A DNA stretch of 64,000 nucleotides from Phanerochaete sordida. Lineage: Eukaryota; Basidiomycota; Agaricomycetes; Polyporales; Phanerochaetaceae. The stretch is taken from contig BPQB01000020.1 of assembly GCA_019973155.2 (NCBI GenBank), forward strand, positions 372,001-436,000. Direction: 5' to 3'. Numbering within the stretch: position 1 is the stretch's first letter; every line of letters begins with the position of its first letter. The position numbers and the translations under genes are program-made. Under the pieces are notes generated by a model that ran no database searches, was not told where the DNA came from, and saw nothing but the letters and a program-made list of their open reading frames with translations. Shown in pieces: positions 35,563-47,007 of the stretch.

Positions 35563-37404
35563 ATGAGTGACCTCAAAGCTACCGTCACATCTACGACATC
35601 CACTTTCACTGTCTCCGGCGTGGAGGAGATCAAATATGGTTCGTCCTCACGTCGTGCTGCCTTCGTACGCGCTCACTGACCACGTTCATGAAGGCTTCCA
35701 GTTCGTCGACAACATCTTCGACACCAAGCACAGCCACCTCGCCGATATCTACAAGCCCTGGAAGCGCGTCCTCCTAGTCAGCGACTCCACCGTCTCCGGC
35801 TTCTACTCCAAGCAATGGGAGGCCTACTTCAAGCACCACAACATCCCGCTGACGGCCTTCGTCATGGCTGGCGGCGAGAAGAACAAGACCATGACCACGA
35901 TGCTGTCCATCGTCGACGCCATGAACGAGTTCGGCCTCGTCCGCAAGGAGCCGGTCCTCGTGGTCGGTGGAGGGTACGTACGCTGCCCGTGCCTGCCGGC
36001 CTGACTGACGAACCTTCACAGGTTGTGCACCGACGTCACGGGGTATGCGTGCGCTTCCTACCGCCGCACTACGAACTTCATCCGTGTGCCGACCACTCTG
36101 ATCGGCCTCATCGACGCATCGGTCTCCATCAAAGGTGTGCGCGGCCCTCCGCAGCCGTCATACCACTGCTGACCGCGCCCACAGTCGGGATCAACCACGG
36201 CAACCTCAAGAACCGGCTGGGTGCCTACCATGCCCCTATGATGACCTTCCTCGACTTCAACATGCTGCGCACCCTGCCTGAGGGTCAGGTCCGCAATGGT
36301 TTCGCTGGTACGTCACGCCTGCTCGATGTATGCACCACGCGGCTCACAATCTCCTCCGACAGAGCTGATGAAGATCTCCTCTTGCGCCGACAAGCGCACC
36401 TGGGACCTGCTGGTGCAGAACGGCGAGGCCCTCATCGACACCCGCTTCGGCCGCGCCGACGGGGCCGCTCCCGAGCTCAAGGAGATCGCGGACGAGATCT
36501 GCTGGCGCGGCATCAAGGTCATGCTCGATGTAAGCTCAAGTGTAGTTGGCTGAGACCGCCTGCTGACACTCTGTAGCTCGAAACGCCCAACCTCCATGAG
36601 ATCGGCCTCGACAGAGTCATCGCCTTCGGCCACAGCCTCTCTCCGACGCTTGAGCTCACGCCGGTCGTTCCTCTTCGCCACGGACATGCCGTACGTCATT
36701 GCATCACGCGCTGCCTGCCACTGTCCTCATCGCGCTTAGATCAACATCGACATGGCCTACTTCGTCACCGTAGCCTGGAAGCGCGGGTATCTCACTGAGC
36801 AACAGAGGGACGAGTACCACTCGCTCTCGCACCGCGTCGGCCTGTCGATGGACCACGAGCTCTTCACCGAGGACATGATCGTCGCCGGGACTGAGGCGAT
36901 CCTGTGAGTCAATCTCCTTGCAGCCGATCGGGCGGATCGCTGACGAAACCCTCGCGCCACACAGGAAGACCAGAGATAACAAGCAGCGCTTCGCGGTCCC
37001 CAGCCCCTACGGCACCTGCCAGTTCATCAACGACGCCTCCTACGACGAGCTGTTTGGCGTGCTCAAGGTCCACAAGGCTCTCATGCGGGAGAAGTACAAC
37101 TCGGGCGCCGGAAAGGAGGTTAGTCCTCAGAGTCGTCTCGTTCTTACTTCAGCTTAATGACATATTCCAGGCCTACGTCGACTACAGCGACCTCGGGATG
37201 GACCCCGAGATCCTCCGCCGCAAGGCTGCCGCGAACGGCAACGGCGCTACGAACGGTCATGGCGCAGCTTCCGTCCTCAGCGCTGCTCGAGTTATGATCA
37301 AGACTGGTGCTGTTCAGACCACCGACGACCTTGTGGCGATCAGTACTATCGGCGTCCCCGCCGTCAACGGCGGCAACAAGATCGTCAGTGGTGTTGCTGC
37401 GTGA
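35563..37404 (+). CDS. sedoheptulose-7-phosphate cyclase (DDGS/EEVS type)
   Basis: Nine exons: 35563-35638, 35694-35973, 36022-36134, 36185-36307, 36363-36529, 36577-36690, 36740-36903, 36965-37118, 37171-37404; 474 residues. The fold is that of dehydroquinate synthase, with [20 protein letters not shown], the NAD-binding [64 protein letters not shown] and [14 protein letters not shown]. The [13 protein letters not shown] and GHAINIDMA regions fit sugar-phosphate cyclases acting on sedoheptulose 7-phosphate rather than shikimate-pathway enzymes. DDGS makes desmethyl-4-deoxygadusol, the first step to mycosporines; EEVS is the close alternative. The downstream ATP-grasp gene favours DDGS. The C-terminus is extended by a Gly/Asn/Ala-rich segment of unknown use. 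Confidence 0.88.
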
Positions 37405-37930
37405 AGGCTTTGTCGTATACGCGAGCGAATCTGTAGAACTGTTTGTGTGTAGAGCTTGTAAGAGTATCATGGCAAGGAATGAAACCGCTGTATGTTCTAG
37501 ACGCCCAGCCTTGCGGCTCCGTCTGCTACCACCGCCATGACCGAAAGCAAAGCCGTTCTCCCCTCATCCTCTCCTCCCAGACTCGCGGATAGCACGTATG
37601 CTGGCGCGGTACGTATAATTTAGAGCCGAGGCCTTGATTCAATCAGCACTGACATCTCAGTGCGATAGTTTAGCTAGGCAATCCTATATCCAAGCTCTTC
37701 GCTCTTGCTGGTCACAAGGACGTCCTGTGGAGTCCGCAATCCCCTTTCAAGAGCCGAGTCTGATTGTTTGTACGTAGGTACCTCACGTGTGTGCGCATGT
37801 CATTGACTGATCGTCGTCACTTTGGCCTCAGGAGCCATATATAAAGTCCCTGCTGAGCGGCGTACCCTGCGGCAGCACTCTAATCCTCGCCGGAAACCGA
37901 GGAGGCGGACACTGGCACGACCCAGTCACG
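37405..37930. other. intergenic within the cyclase/ATP-grasp pair
   Basis: 526 bp separating the two co-directional genes: cyclase 3' end, then the ATP-grasp promoter. No third open gene fits here. Confidence 0.55.
37838..37846 (+). promoter_or_regulatory. TATA box of the ATP-grasp gene
   Basis: TATATAAAG about 85 bp upstream of the ATG at 37931; similar in sequence and distance to the box of the upstream cyclase gene. Confidence 0.6.
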
Positions 37931-39563
37931 ATGGAAGTCGCGCGCAAGGCACGGCCGTCGCTCCTGCAATCCAACACGGCAACATTCCTGCTACTTTGCC
38001 TGTCGATCCTTACCTTACCCGTGACGCTCCTGGTGACTCTGGCATTCTACGCGTACACTACGATTACTGGCACATCCCTAGACTATCGCTACCACAGCGA
38101 CCCCTGCGGACGGGGCACGACCGTCCTTGTTACCGGGGCCAGGGCGAACAAGGCGTTGACGCTCTGTCGCGCGTTCAAGAAAGCTGGCTGCACGGTCATC
38201 CTCGCGGAGGAAGCGAAATGGGGCACGCTGACCTGTGCACGGTTCTCGCGCGCCGTCGACCACTTCCACATCCTTCCCGACCCCGCAAACGAACCCGATG
38301 CTTACATATCCGCGATACAACGCCTCGTCAGGCTGTGGAACGTCGGCGCGTGGGTCCCATGCTCGAGCGTGCATGCTACGATGGTCGACTCCGAAGCCGC
38401 ACAACAGATCGCTGCACTCTCGCAGAGACCCCACGTACACACGTGCGAGCCGTTCATACCCTTCCCAGAGGTCTGCGGGACACTACACTGGAAGGACCAG
38501 TTCGAGGACCTCTGCATCGAGCTCGGCTACCCCGTCCCAGAGAGCAAGAAGGTCACGTCCGTCGACGACGCCGTCGACTTCTTGCACTCCACCGAGACGC
38601 TTGCCAAAGGCCACAAGTACCTCTTGAAGTCGCTCTCTCTCGATGACCTTGGGCGCGACGACTTCACCCTGTTCCCGCTCCGCTCACGCGAAGAGACCAC
38701 CAGGCACCTTTCAGGCGTGCCCACGCCCCTCAGCGAGAAACACCCTTTCTTGCTTCAGAGGTTCCTCTTTGGCAATGAGTACTGCACGCACGTAGCGGCG
38801 CGCGACGGAGCCATAGTCGCATTCGTCGCGTGCCGCAGCAATCAGCTCCTCATGCGTTACGGGGACGTCCGCAACTTGTCGGCGGAGGAGAAGGAGGTTG
38901 GAGAGCGTCTGGAGGCATGGAGCCAAGAGTTCCTGGACCGATACAAGGCGAAGCTCGGGCGCGAGGGCAAGACAGACTGGTCGTACGCCCTCACGGGCCA
39001 CTTCAGCTTCGATTTCATCGTCGAGGACGGCGTGGTCTACGTCCTCGAATGCAACGTGGTACGTCGCCGCCCACATCTCAGCTGCAATCGCTCACTCGCC
39101 CTGCGTCGGCTAGCGCGCACACACGGCGGTCGCACTCTTCTCGGACCACCCTTCTCTGGCGGAGCACTACCTGGGCACCGCCGCTCCGACGGAAGCCCGC
39201 GTCGCGCGTCCCGACCCAGGCACCGCCCCGCGCTCCTGGCTGGCCCACGCCCTGCCGCTCGCGCTCTGCCGGCTGCTCCCCCGCCGGCTCTGCGCGCTGC
39301 TGCATCCGCAACTCCTCTCGACGATCTACCCGTCGGACGCGGAAGACCCCACGACGTCGCCGCCCGCGGGCGAGAGCGCGGGCCTCCTGCTCGCGCGGTA
39401 CGCCGCGGGCGCGGAGCGCGACGGGATCTGGGATTCAACGGATCCCGTGCCGTTTCTCGTACTCTGTCACGTCCAGTGGCCGTGGCTGCTGCTGCGCCTC
39501 GTGTGGCGCGGTGTGCCCTGGAGTCGCGTGAACGTCAGCACATCGCGCGTCTTCGAGTGCTAG
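37931..39563 (+). CDS. membrane-anchored ATP-grasp ligase (MysC-like)
   Basis: Two exons, 37931-39058 and 39114-39563, give 525 residues. An N-terminal hydrophobic segment (residues about 17-45, LLLCLSILTLPVTLLVTLAF) should anchor it in a membrane. A Rossmann-like pre-ATP-grasp part follows (TTVLVTGARANKALTLCRAF), then ATP-grasp features: HPFLLQRFLFGNEYCTHVAA, TGHFSFDFIVEDGVVYVLEC and the metal-binding ECN followed by VRAHTAVALFSDH. The join at the splice is phase 0. In mycosporine pathways an ATP-grasp enzyme couples an amino acid to 4-deoxygadusol; position just downstream of the cyclase supports that role. The related carbamoyl-phosphate-synthase-like fungal proteins are the alternative. 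The frame stays open past the true stop only if the intron is ignored. Confidence 0.8.
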
Positions 39564-40373
39564 CACCTCTGCTTGCGGCGCGGCGGGCAATGGCGAGCTC
39601 AACCTCGCGGGGGGACGAAGAGGCAGAGGAGTTTCAGGTTGATATATTTACACGATTCAGTTCTTTATTTACTTCTTCCAAGGAAATCACTAGTACTAGA
39701 GCAACCAGACTGCTGTACGGTTTCGCTTCATCGACGACGAATATCAAAAGACTGTCCTTGCCTGCGGCTAAGTATATCCCCTCCATCCGAACGAGCCCCA
39801 CTCCGGGCTGATTATCGCGGTGCGTGGTAGCGAGAGCGAGGTGAGCGAAGCGAAGAGGGCGAAGACGATGTGGGCAAGGACGGGTGGCGAAGAGAATTAG
39901 AAGGATGGGTGGGGTAAACGATTGGACGGGACTGTCTCTCGTGAGGGATGCGAAACGGGAAGAGGTATTGCACGGAGGGAATAGGATACGATGAGGGACG
40001 ATATCAGCGTGTGCTAGACTAGAATGACGACGACGACAAGCGACAGCGACGACAAGTCCGAGAACCAACACAAACAGAAAGGGGCGTAGGGGAATGAGGT
40101 GTAGCGGGAAAGTGGCCCGGCGAGTGGGCTCAATAGATAATGGTGTGTGAAGGAGCGTGGGTGAGTCGTGTTAGAAGTGGGAACACGTTAGCGAGCGTCC
40201 TCGGGGTTGTTCGTGAGTCAGTCGTTAAACGTCTTGCCAGTTGGATGTCTCATTCGGGTCGTGCGCCGCTGCACCGCAGGCGGTCGTGGTGGAAGTAGAG
40301 GGCGAAGAGAATGGGAATATGGAAGTGGAAAGCGACGAAGAACGAAGCCGTCTAACGAAGGTCAGCGAGGTGC
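39564..40373. other. intergenic between convergent genes
   Basis: 810 bp between two converging genes, probably long 3' untranslated regions; purine-rich on the plus strand. No gene is supported. Confidence 0.5.
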
Positions 40374-42149
40374 TCATGCCGCGCTGTACAGGAAGAGGTT
40401 GTTCGTAGCAGCGATCTGCAAGAGCAAAATCAGCTGAAGCTCTGCGGATAAGATCAAGACGCGTACCGCGATCGTGTTCTCCCGTGGATGCCAGCTCGCG
40501 TGCAGTATCTTCTTGTTGAAGTCCAATGTGTCTAACGCCATGTTTTCCCTCATGCTACCCGGCCTTCCGTTCTTCATGCCCATCTTGTTGCCGGGCAAGG
40601 GACCACCCATCTTCTTCGCCTTGAACGCCGACTTGTCTGCCTGGAGCACGATATCGTTCATCGTGTCGACGTCATATATCCGGAAGTAGTTGTGGTACGA
40701 TCCAGTCAGGACATGCCTAGAACACAGCGTGTTAGTTGACGTCAAGGGCAGAAGCGAAATGAACCTACTTGTCATCTCCGCCCCATGTGCACTCGAACTT
40801 GTCGAATATGCAGTCGTTCTCGTACAGGTCGCAGAGCTTGCCTCGCAAGTGGTCATGTATGGGGATGGTCTTGATAGGTTTCGACTCCATGTTGATGTCC
40901 CAGATCTTCAGGGACAGGTAGTCGCGCGAGAGGATGTACCGCCCGTCATGGCTAAACTTGACGTCAGAGATCGACGAGATGATTTCGGAGAAGAAGGAGC
41001 GGTTTGAAGGGTCCTCCTCCTCCTCGAACACTGCATGACGAAGCACGGGTCAGTTGCGACGATAGTGCGGGTCGTGTGGACGCACTCTTTGCATGTCGGT
41101 CGCAGAGCGCCGAGTCGCGCATGTCCGCGAGCTTGATGTTGCTCTTTGAGCTCGAGTACATGAACACATTGCACTGCGTGGGATGGAACTCCGCCGCGGT
41201 GATGACCTCCGTGAGCTCTTCCATGTTCGTGGGTTTGATGTCCACGATGTCTGCCTGTAGTTAGGACGCCGAGGTCATGACAAAGCACAGCGGGGGACGT
41301 ACTGAAGGACTGGTCCGAGATGTTCAGGTTCCACAGGTTCACGCGCAGATCATCGGCAGAGATGTATGTCTCCTGGTCCGAGTTGACCGAGATGGAGTGG
41401 ATGTGGTACGCGTGCGCGTTCGAGTATACCTTCCGGGGGACGGCGGCAACGATGTTGTCCTGCTGCTGCATGCGGGGCAGTTTGAGCTGCGCGGCCTGCG
41501 TTGGCGGCGCAACGGGCCGCTGCCCATCCTGGAGGTTCGACTCTGACACAACGCGCAGCGACCGCTCGAACACCTTCCAGAGCTTGATCGTCTTGTCTGG
41601 TAAGAGTCAGCACATGAACCAGGTAGGGCGATCCTAGGCCGGTGCAGCAGGCGCGTACCATTGGTGGAGAGCAAGAAGTGTGCAGAGTTCTGTCGCTTGC
41701 ACCACTTGATCTTGTTGATCTTCTCCTCGATTTCGAGGGACTTGAGATAGTCGAATTCTGGCTCGTGCGATTGGAACTCGGTGTAGAACTTGTATTCGCA
41801 GCCTTTTTTCTGGTTATCAGGTCGTGCGATCCTGTCTGTTAGCGTGTCCAGGGCGATGAGACAATGGACTGACCTGTTCATTGCGCTCGAAGAGGACGAC
41901 GCGGCCACCCTTGTCGCCAGTAGCGAGGTAGTTGCCTGTCGAGTCGAATTCCACGGTCGAGATGATGTCCGCTGCACGGGGAGAGCAGCGTCAGCATACG
42001 AGGATAGGTTGCGACCCTACGGCACGTCGAGCGGCGCGCAGGACGATGGCAAGCGACGTACCCTCCGTGATATCCTCAACCTCGCCCTTGTCACCGAAAC
42101 ATTGTGCGAACCGCCACCCTCCTGAGCTCGATGCGTCAGTCTCCATCAT
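40374..42149 (-). CDS. PP2A regulatory subunit B (B55/PR55, Cdc55 type)
   Basis: Multi-exon minus-strand gene; first exon 42062-42149 ([20 protein letters not shown]), last exon ending LFLYSAA at 40374. The product is a WD40 propeller with the strongly conserved B55 landmarks: [120 protein letters not shown] and [13 protein letters not shown] repeats. A Gln/Pro-containing insert ([17 protein letters not shown]) lies in one loop. It directs the PP2A catalytic subunit to substrates in mitotic exit and stress control. The family is near-invariant across eukaryotes, so the call is firm; I did not fix all exon edges. Confidence 0.95.
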
Positions 42150-43635
42150 GTGTCACGATGAGCGTGGTCGATGAGTATAATGCTAGATTGGATGTCTAAG
42201 TCTACAGACAGAGCGATGTCGTGAACGTGAGGAGGGCGAGTGCGATCGTGCGTGGTGGAGAGGAGAGAGAGTTAGGCACGCTGTCCAGACTCCGTCGTGC
42301 ATGCGCGGGCTTGCCGCAAGCGCCCATACTAACGCCTCCATCGCTTTGGCCCGCCTCAGATCCTCTGTTTCTTGTCTTGTCTCCCTTTCTGCCGTCGTCA
42401 AAGCACAGGATCTCTTTTATTTCTTGTGTGTCCTGTTGTTTGCCTCACAACACCCGCGGGCACAGCGACCAGCTGCAGACATCCCCTGCCCCGCCCCAGG
42501 AGGCCCGTGATACGTCGGACAGTCCTCCCAGGAGCATCCCCTTCCGCTCACCTCACCCATGACATAGCCAGAGGCCACCCAGCCGACAGGGGCCTGTCTC
42601 GGTACGCGTGGGCACTTCGGGAGGTGCACGTATCCCCAACGGACCGGCTGGCCGTGGCCAGCTCCAACAAGGCTGGGGCGAGATTTCCCGCCGCGGGTGC
42701 ACTTCTCGCGCTGCACAGTCGCAGGCAGCTTCCCAGCTTGGCCCACAAGCGACATGTCTGCGATATTCCATGGGTCCTCATCGCGGATAGCAGAACGGCC
42801 TTGCGTTACTTAGGACGAGGGTCTCCGTCCGTAAACCTGCGCTAGGTCCTCAAACTCCAGCACTGAACCCTGATGTTCGTTCGGATGCTACTTCAGCTGT
42901 ATCCACGAAATGGGCTTCGCGGAATCGTCTTATCATGAGCTTTTCCAAGGGGAGACAGAGGCAGAAGGTCACCCTAGGTCGTCGAGTATACATCATAGAT
43001 AGTTTTCCATATGCCGCAATGGCCTCCCTTCACAGGGGGAGCTGGCAGCTACAACGCGTGCATCTGGAGACTATCAAGTTGCGCATGCCGCAGTGCTTGT
43101 CTCCAGGGGGCACCATGCCATTGCACTTGCGCGACAAGAGGGAGCCTGCGCAAACGACGGCCGCCAGTTTGCTCAGGATCGCGAGGACTGCAATATGCGT
43201 AGTGATCTCAATCGTGGACATCTTACACCACGAAGAGCAAGCAAAGCACAGCGCACGCCCTTGCAGGAGGGCGTTACCCAGCCAATGCCGAACGCAAGCC
43301 AGTGCGCGAGGAGCTGGAACGTGTCTGTGAACGCTAAACCTGTGGCGCGTGCCTGCACCTGCGGTGTTTTGCAAAACGGGTCGTTAGCTGGGTTTGCGAG
43401 TCGTGGGGCTGCTCAGTGGGGCTGCCGGGCAGGTCTGCGCGCCGCCCCTGCATGTGGCGCAGTATCAGCTCGGGCGCGTTGTCATCGACATCCCTTGGTG
43501 GCGGCACGGGGCGAGCCCTGCGCGCACCTGGACTGTAGTCTAGACACTTCGTGACAAGTCTTGCAGGGTATCCAACGCAGATCACATTTTCGGCTGCTGC
43601 TACTCGTACATCCGTGCGCGTCGTCTCAGCGCAGG
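42150..43635. other. 1.5-kb region without a supported gene
   Basis: Upstream region of the PP2A gene and downstream of EMC5. Open frames here are short, off-bias and disagree with each other. I see no domain or consistent splicing. Confidence 0.45.
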
Positions 43636-44192
43636 TCACGACTTCTCGGGCGTCGGCTGCGCGGGGAGGAGACCTGCGCGCGCTGCGAAGACAGAGAAGG
43701 ATAACCGGGGGTCGATGTCCTCGAGTGGGCTGCGTGCCGCGGAGGATGTGAGCGACGAGGTGAGGGGGGAATGAGGGGGGCACGTACCGCTTCTTCATCT
43801 CGCTTCGCCAGGTTATTTCCCGCAGCTCGTCTGTCCGTAGCACCGAACCCAGTGTGCCCAGTGCCAATGCAACGATGGCCTCGATAACAATCTGCATGTG
43901 AAGCGAGCCGTAAGCAGGGAACAGGTGGCGTAGGTTTCACTAGTGCTGGACGCACGTCGGTGGGTAGGGCTCCTTCGGGCCGGCCAAGAGCCTTCAGCTG
44001 GGACAGGTCTACGGCATGCTTGTGAGTTCCATGGTACGGTTCGGCAGACGAGGATTAACGTACGTTCATAAGTCGAGAAAGCAGCTACATGGCAAATGCG
44101 TCCGCGTTAGCGTGGGCTCCGTGAACGCTAATGTGCCGCGCACCATGGAGAATGGCGACACACGCCAATAAGAGCAGCACATTTCCAACCAT
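43636..44192 (-). CDS. EMC5: ER membrane protein complex subunit 5 (EMC5/MMGT1)
   Basis: Five exons: 44144-44192, 44064-44084 (21 nt), 43956-44008, 43788-43891 and 43636-43729; 106 residues. Two transmembrane helices are clear: VGNVLLLLACVAILHAAFS and IVIEAIVALALGTLGSVLRT. Between them lies YEHLSQLKALGRPEGALPTD and after them ITWRSEMKKR, all typical of the EMC5/membrane magnesium transporter family. EMC inserts tail-anchored and multi-pass membrane proteins at the ER. The short exons hide this gene from single-frame searches; every junction closes in phase. Head-to-head with PET117, 220 bp between start codons. Confidence 0.88.
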
Positions 44193-44412
44193 CCTGAGCC
44201 CCTTATGAGTGTCGCAGAGCCGGTCGTGAACAGCGTGCGGAGGGCGGTGCGGGTATACGCGTGGTGACGAAGTGGTACAGCGGCAAGCGCGATGGACGGC
44301 GCTTCGGCAACTTGTTCTGAACCTTCACCCAATCCGCGCCGCGCTCGCGCAGCTTCTCGGAAACGTTCACACTCCCGGAGTAGAGGCCTGCCCAGGACCT
44401 GCACACCGCACG

Positions 44413-44723
44413 ATGTCACGCGCAGCGAAGGCGACGCTGGTCGGCTCGCTGCTCTTCAGTGTCGGGATCATTTACACGGTGCACTTCATGCAGCGGCGGG
44501 AGTCCGAGGTGCGCCGGAGTGACTTACTCTGCACTCGGCGTAGTATTGATTATACGTGCATAAACAGACGATGTTCCAGGGCGTCCTCCGCGACGATGAA
44601 CGTAGGAAAGAGAAGATGCGCCAGCGTCAGGCTGACTTTGAGGAGTCGCAGCGCAAACGTGCCTTGTACGAGCAAGTGCAGCACGTTCAAGGCACCGACG
44701 CGCTATCAACTCATGGGTCATGA
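44413..44723 (+). CDS. PET117: cytochrome c oxidase assembly protein PET117
   Basis: Two exons, 44413-44508 and 44568-44723, encode 83 residues. The N-terminal membrane helix (MSRAAKATLVGSLLFSVGII) is followed by HFMQRRESE, then the charged TMFQGVLRDDERRKEKMRQR helix. This matches the small PET117 family, mitochondrial inner-membrane factors needed for complex IV assembly and heme a synthesis in yeast. The intron is 59 nt and phase 0. It shares a short bidirectional promoter with EMC5. Confidence 0.88.
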
Positions 44724-45510
44724 GCCGACCTCCGCCACAAGAGTACCTTAGGTTCATATTCTGGTGCCTATAGAAGATCTCACGGATGTCGACGTTAGGT
44801 AAACATCGACCACACTACGAGCCTCACCACTCTTGTATAATTGGATTGACACTAGTACCGCGCAGACGCCTAATAAATGGCGACCACAGTATATTGGCCT
44901 GCATCGCGACTGAATTGGCTGTGAAGGCTGGTGGTCTCACTCCAAATACCAGGAGATCACGTCACGGACCGAAGGCAGCTTCTGTTCTCAGACGGTTTGG
45001 GCATTCGGACCCTGAGGCGGCCTTCCGGTATATCCAAGGCACCGCTAGGCAAGCGCAAGGTTTCTCGCCGTCCTCTTGCATGATTACGTCCTTCGGGATG
45101 AGGAGAAGGGGTCACAGCGACGCGCCGAGTGAGTACCTGGCAGTCCTACTGTCGTACTGGCGGTGTTCCTCAGGGCTAGGCACTCATGTAAAATCACTAC
45201 ATCCTTCATCCGCAACACTGTGGCCATAAGAACATTTCTATGCTGCCCTGCGCAGGCCCGGAGGGTGGCGGCGCGGCCTTTTTCCCCGGGTCCTTGGCGG
45301 TCGACTCGCGTGACGGTCACGCGTCGAACGACTCACGGGTGTGGGGTCTCGGCGTGCCGCCGCTGCAGCCGGGCGGGCGCCTGCCCGAGAGTAAAACATT
45401 CGACGCAGGCGGGCCTCAGAGTCAGACTCCTCCGCCTCTCTCCTTCTCCCCGTGAGGTCGAACGTGCAGCCCGCCAGCGCGCCCACCCCGCACGCAGCAC
45501 CGCTGGAGCC
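44724..45510. other. intergenic, no gene seen
   Basis: About 790 bp between PET117 and the PQ-loop gene. The last 250 bp are GC-rich and probably promoter and leader. Confidence 0.45.
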
Positions 45511-46664
45511 ATGCCGCTGCCGACGAACGCCGCCGCGGAGAACGTCCTGGGCACCATCGGTGCGTTGCGCTCCTCCAGCCCTTCGCTCGCGTGCTGACGG
45601 CGTCAATAAAGGGACGATCTGCTGGACCGTGCAGCTCATCCCGCAGGTGTGGAAGAGCTGGAGGGAGAAGTCGACAGACGGACTCTCACACTGGCTGGTG
45701 TACGTCCCTACCGCGCTACTGCGTAAATATTGTTAACACCCTCTCAGGCTTGTGTGGGGCGTCGCCGGTGCCTTCCTCGGTGTCTATGTCATTGTCCAGA
45801 AATTGAGCGTACCGCTCATCGTGCAACCACAAGCTTTCGGTGTTCTCTCGCTAATTTCCTGGGCCCAAGTACGCGTTTGCCTCCATATGTCAAATCTCGT
45901 ACTCATCCGAGTTACTCCCAGTGTTTATACTACGACCACGGCCGATCCTTTAAGACGGCGTTCGCAGCCTTTCTAGGCGTTTTACTTGTATCCGGAGGCT
46001 TCGAGGCAGGGATGGTATATGCTGTTAAGGCACGTCGCAAGCCATCTGATCCGCACTTCTGTATATTGACAGTAAATCTAGCCTGCGTACAATGCAGGGA
46101 ACTATGCGCCAGTGCGATTCTTTGGCATCTTCAGCTCCGTAATCATAGCTCTAGCATTATTGTGAGCCGCCTCTCGTCGAAGTATATTGCTCTGTACTGA
46201 CCTCCCTAAGACCTCAATATTACGAAATCTATCGCCGTCGAGAGGTCGTCGGTATATCTATCCTATTCATGGTTATTGATTGCTCTGGCGGGGTCTTCAG
46301 CACTCTGTCATTAGTATTTGCCGAGAAGTTTGATGTCATCGCTGGAGTCACGTATTCACTGGTTGTGGTGAGTAGCTTTTGGGATCAGTAACATGAAGTT
46401 GTGCTGATGCAGGTCTCGCAGGTGCTAGACGGAATAGTCCTTTTGCTTGCCGCTATCTTGAATCCGAGAGCAAGGCGAAGACGAGCTCGAGAAGCCGCCG
46501 CGGAAGCCATTGCCGCATCGGACAACTCCCCAACGTACGCTTGAATCATCCTTCCAAGTCGGTCGCTTCACTAACACCTTTAAAGTATGACGATCACTGG
46601 TGGCGAGTATTCTGACCTGGAAAAGAAGACTTGCGAAGAAGACTTGTCGCTTACCGCGGCATGA
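45511..46664 (+). CDS. PQ-loop repeat membrane transporter
   Basis: Eight exons: 45511-45559, 45612-45699, 45748-45868, 45922-46033, 46098-46161, 46211-46367, 46413-46534, 46586-46664; 263 residues. Two PQ-loop repeats are present, IPQVWKSWREKSTDGLSHWL and PQYYEIYRRREVVGISILFM, with about seven hydrophobic segments (for example VWGVAGAFLGVYVIVQKL, FGIFSSVIIALALL, LDGIVLLLAAIL). The C-terminal tail is cytosolic-looking, Arg- then Glu-rich. The family includes lysosomal/vacuolar cystine and basic amino-acid exporters; the substrate here cannot be assigned. Splice sites all close the frame, including one GTCGCA donor. Confidence 0.85.
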
Positions 46665-47007
46665 AGGCGTAGCACGCCTTGTACAACAATCTCACTATCT
46701 TGACTACTCACGTTTTCGCGGCTAGGGAATGTCCACGCCATCTACTATCGCGTAGTTTGTTTACATCTATTTGCTACTGCACAATCCATACGCACAGAAC
46801 TCGGCGAAAGGTCTCAGGGCTGCTGACCGCGGCACAGCTAGGAAAGGCAGCTGTCTTCGTGGCGGCAATGGGAAATTCGTTGGGTAGACCCTCGGGTATC
46901 ATGGAGTAATTTGGGATACAAGTACAGAAACGCTTGGTATGATCACCCTTGCCTCTACATCTCCATGCCATCATTTGCTTTGTAGACATCTCCAGACCAC
47001 TCCTTGA
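46665..47007. other. intergenic between convergent genes
   Basis: Roughly 340 bp, AT-richer than surroundings, holding the 3' flanks of the PQ-loop and Clr2-N-like genes. No gene is seen. Confidence 0.5.

Noticed and set aside
35563..37404. Shikimate-pathway dehydroquinate synthase
   Set aside because: In fungi that activity is normally part of the AROM fusion protein, and the LIDASVSIK / GHAINIDMA regions fit sugar-phosphate cyclases better.
37931..39811. Reading the ATP-grasp gene as one 626-codon frame
   Set aside because: Past 39058 the frame becomes Arg/Pro-rich; splicing at 39059-39113 gives conserved sequence and a natural stop at 39563.
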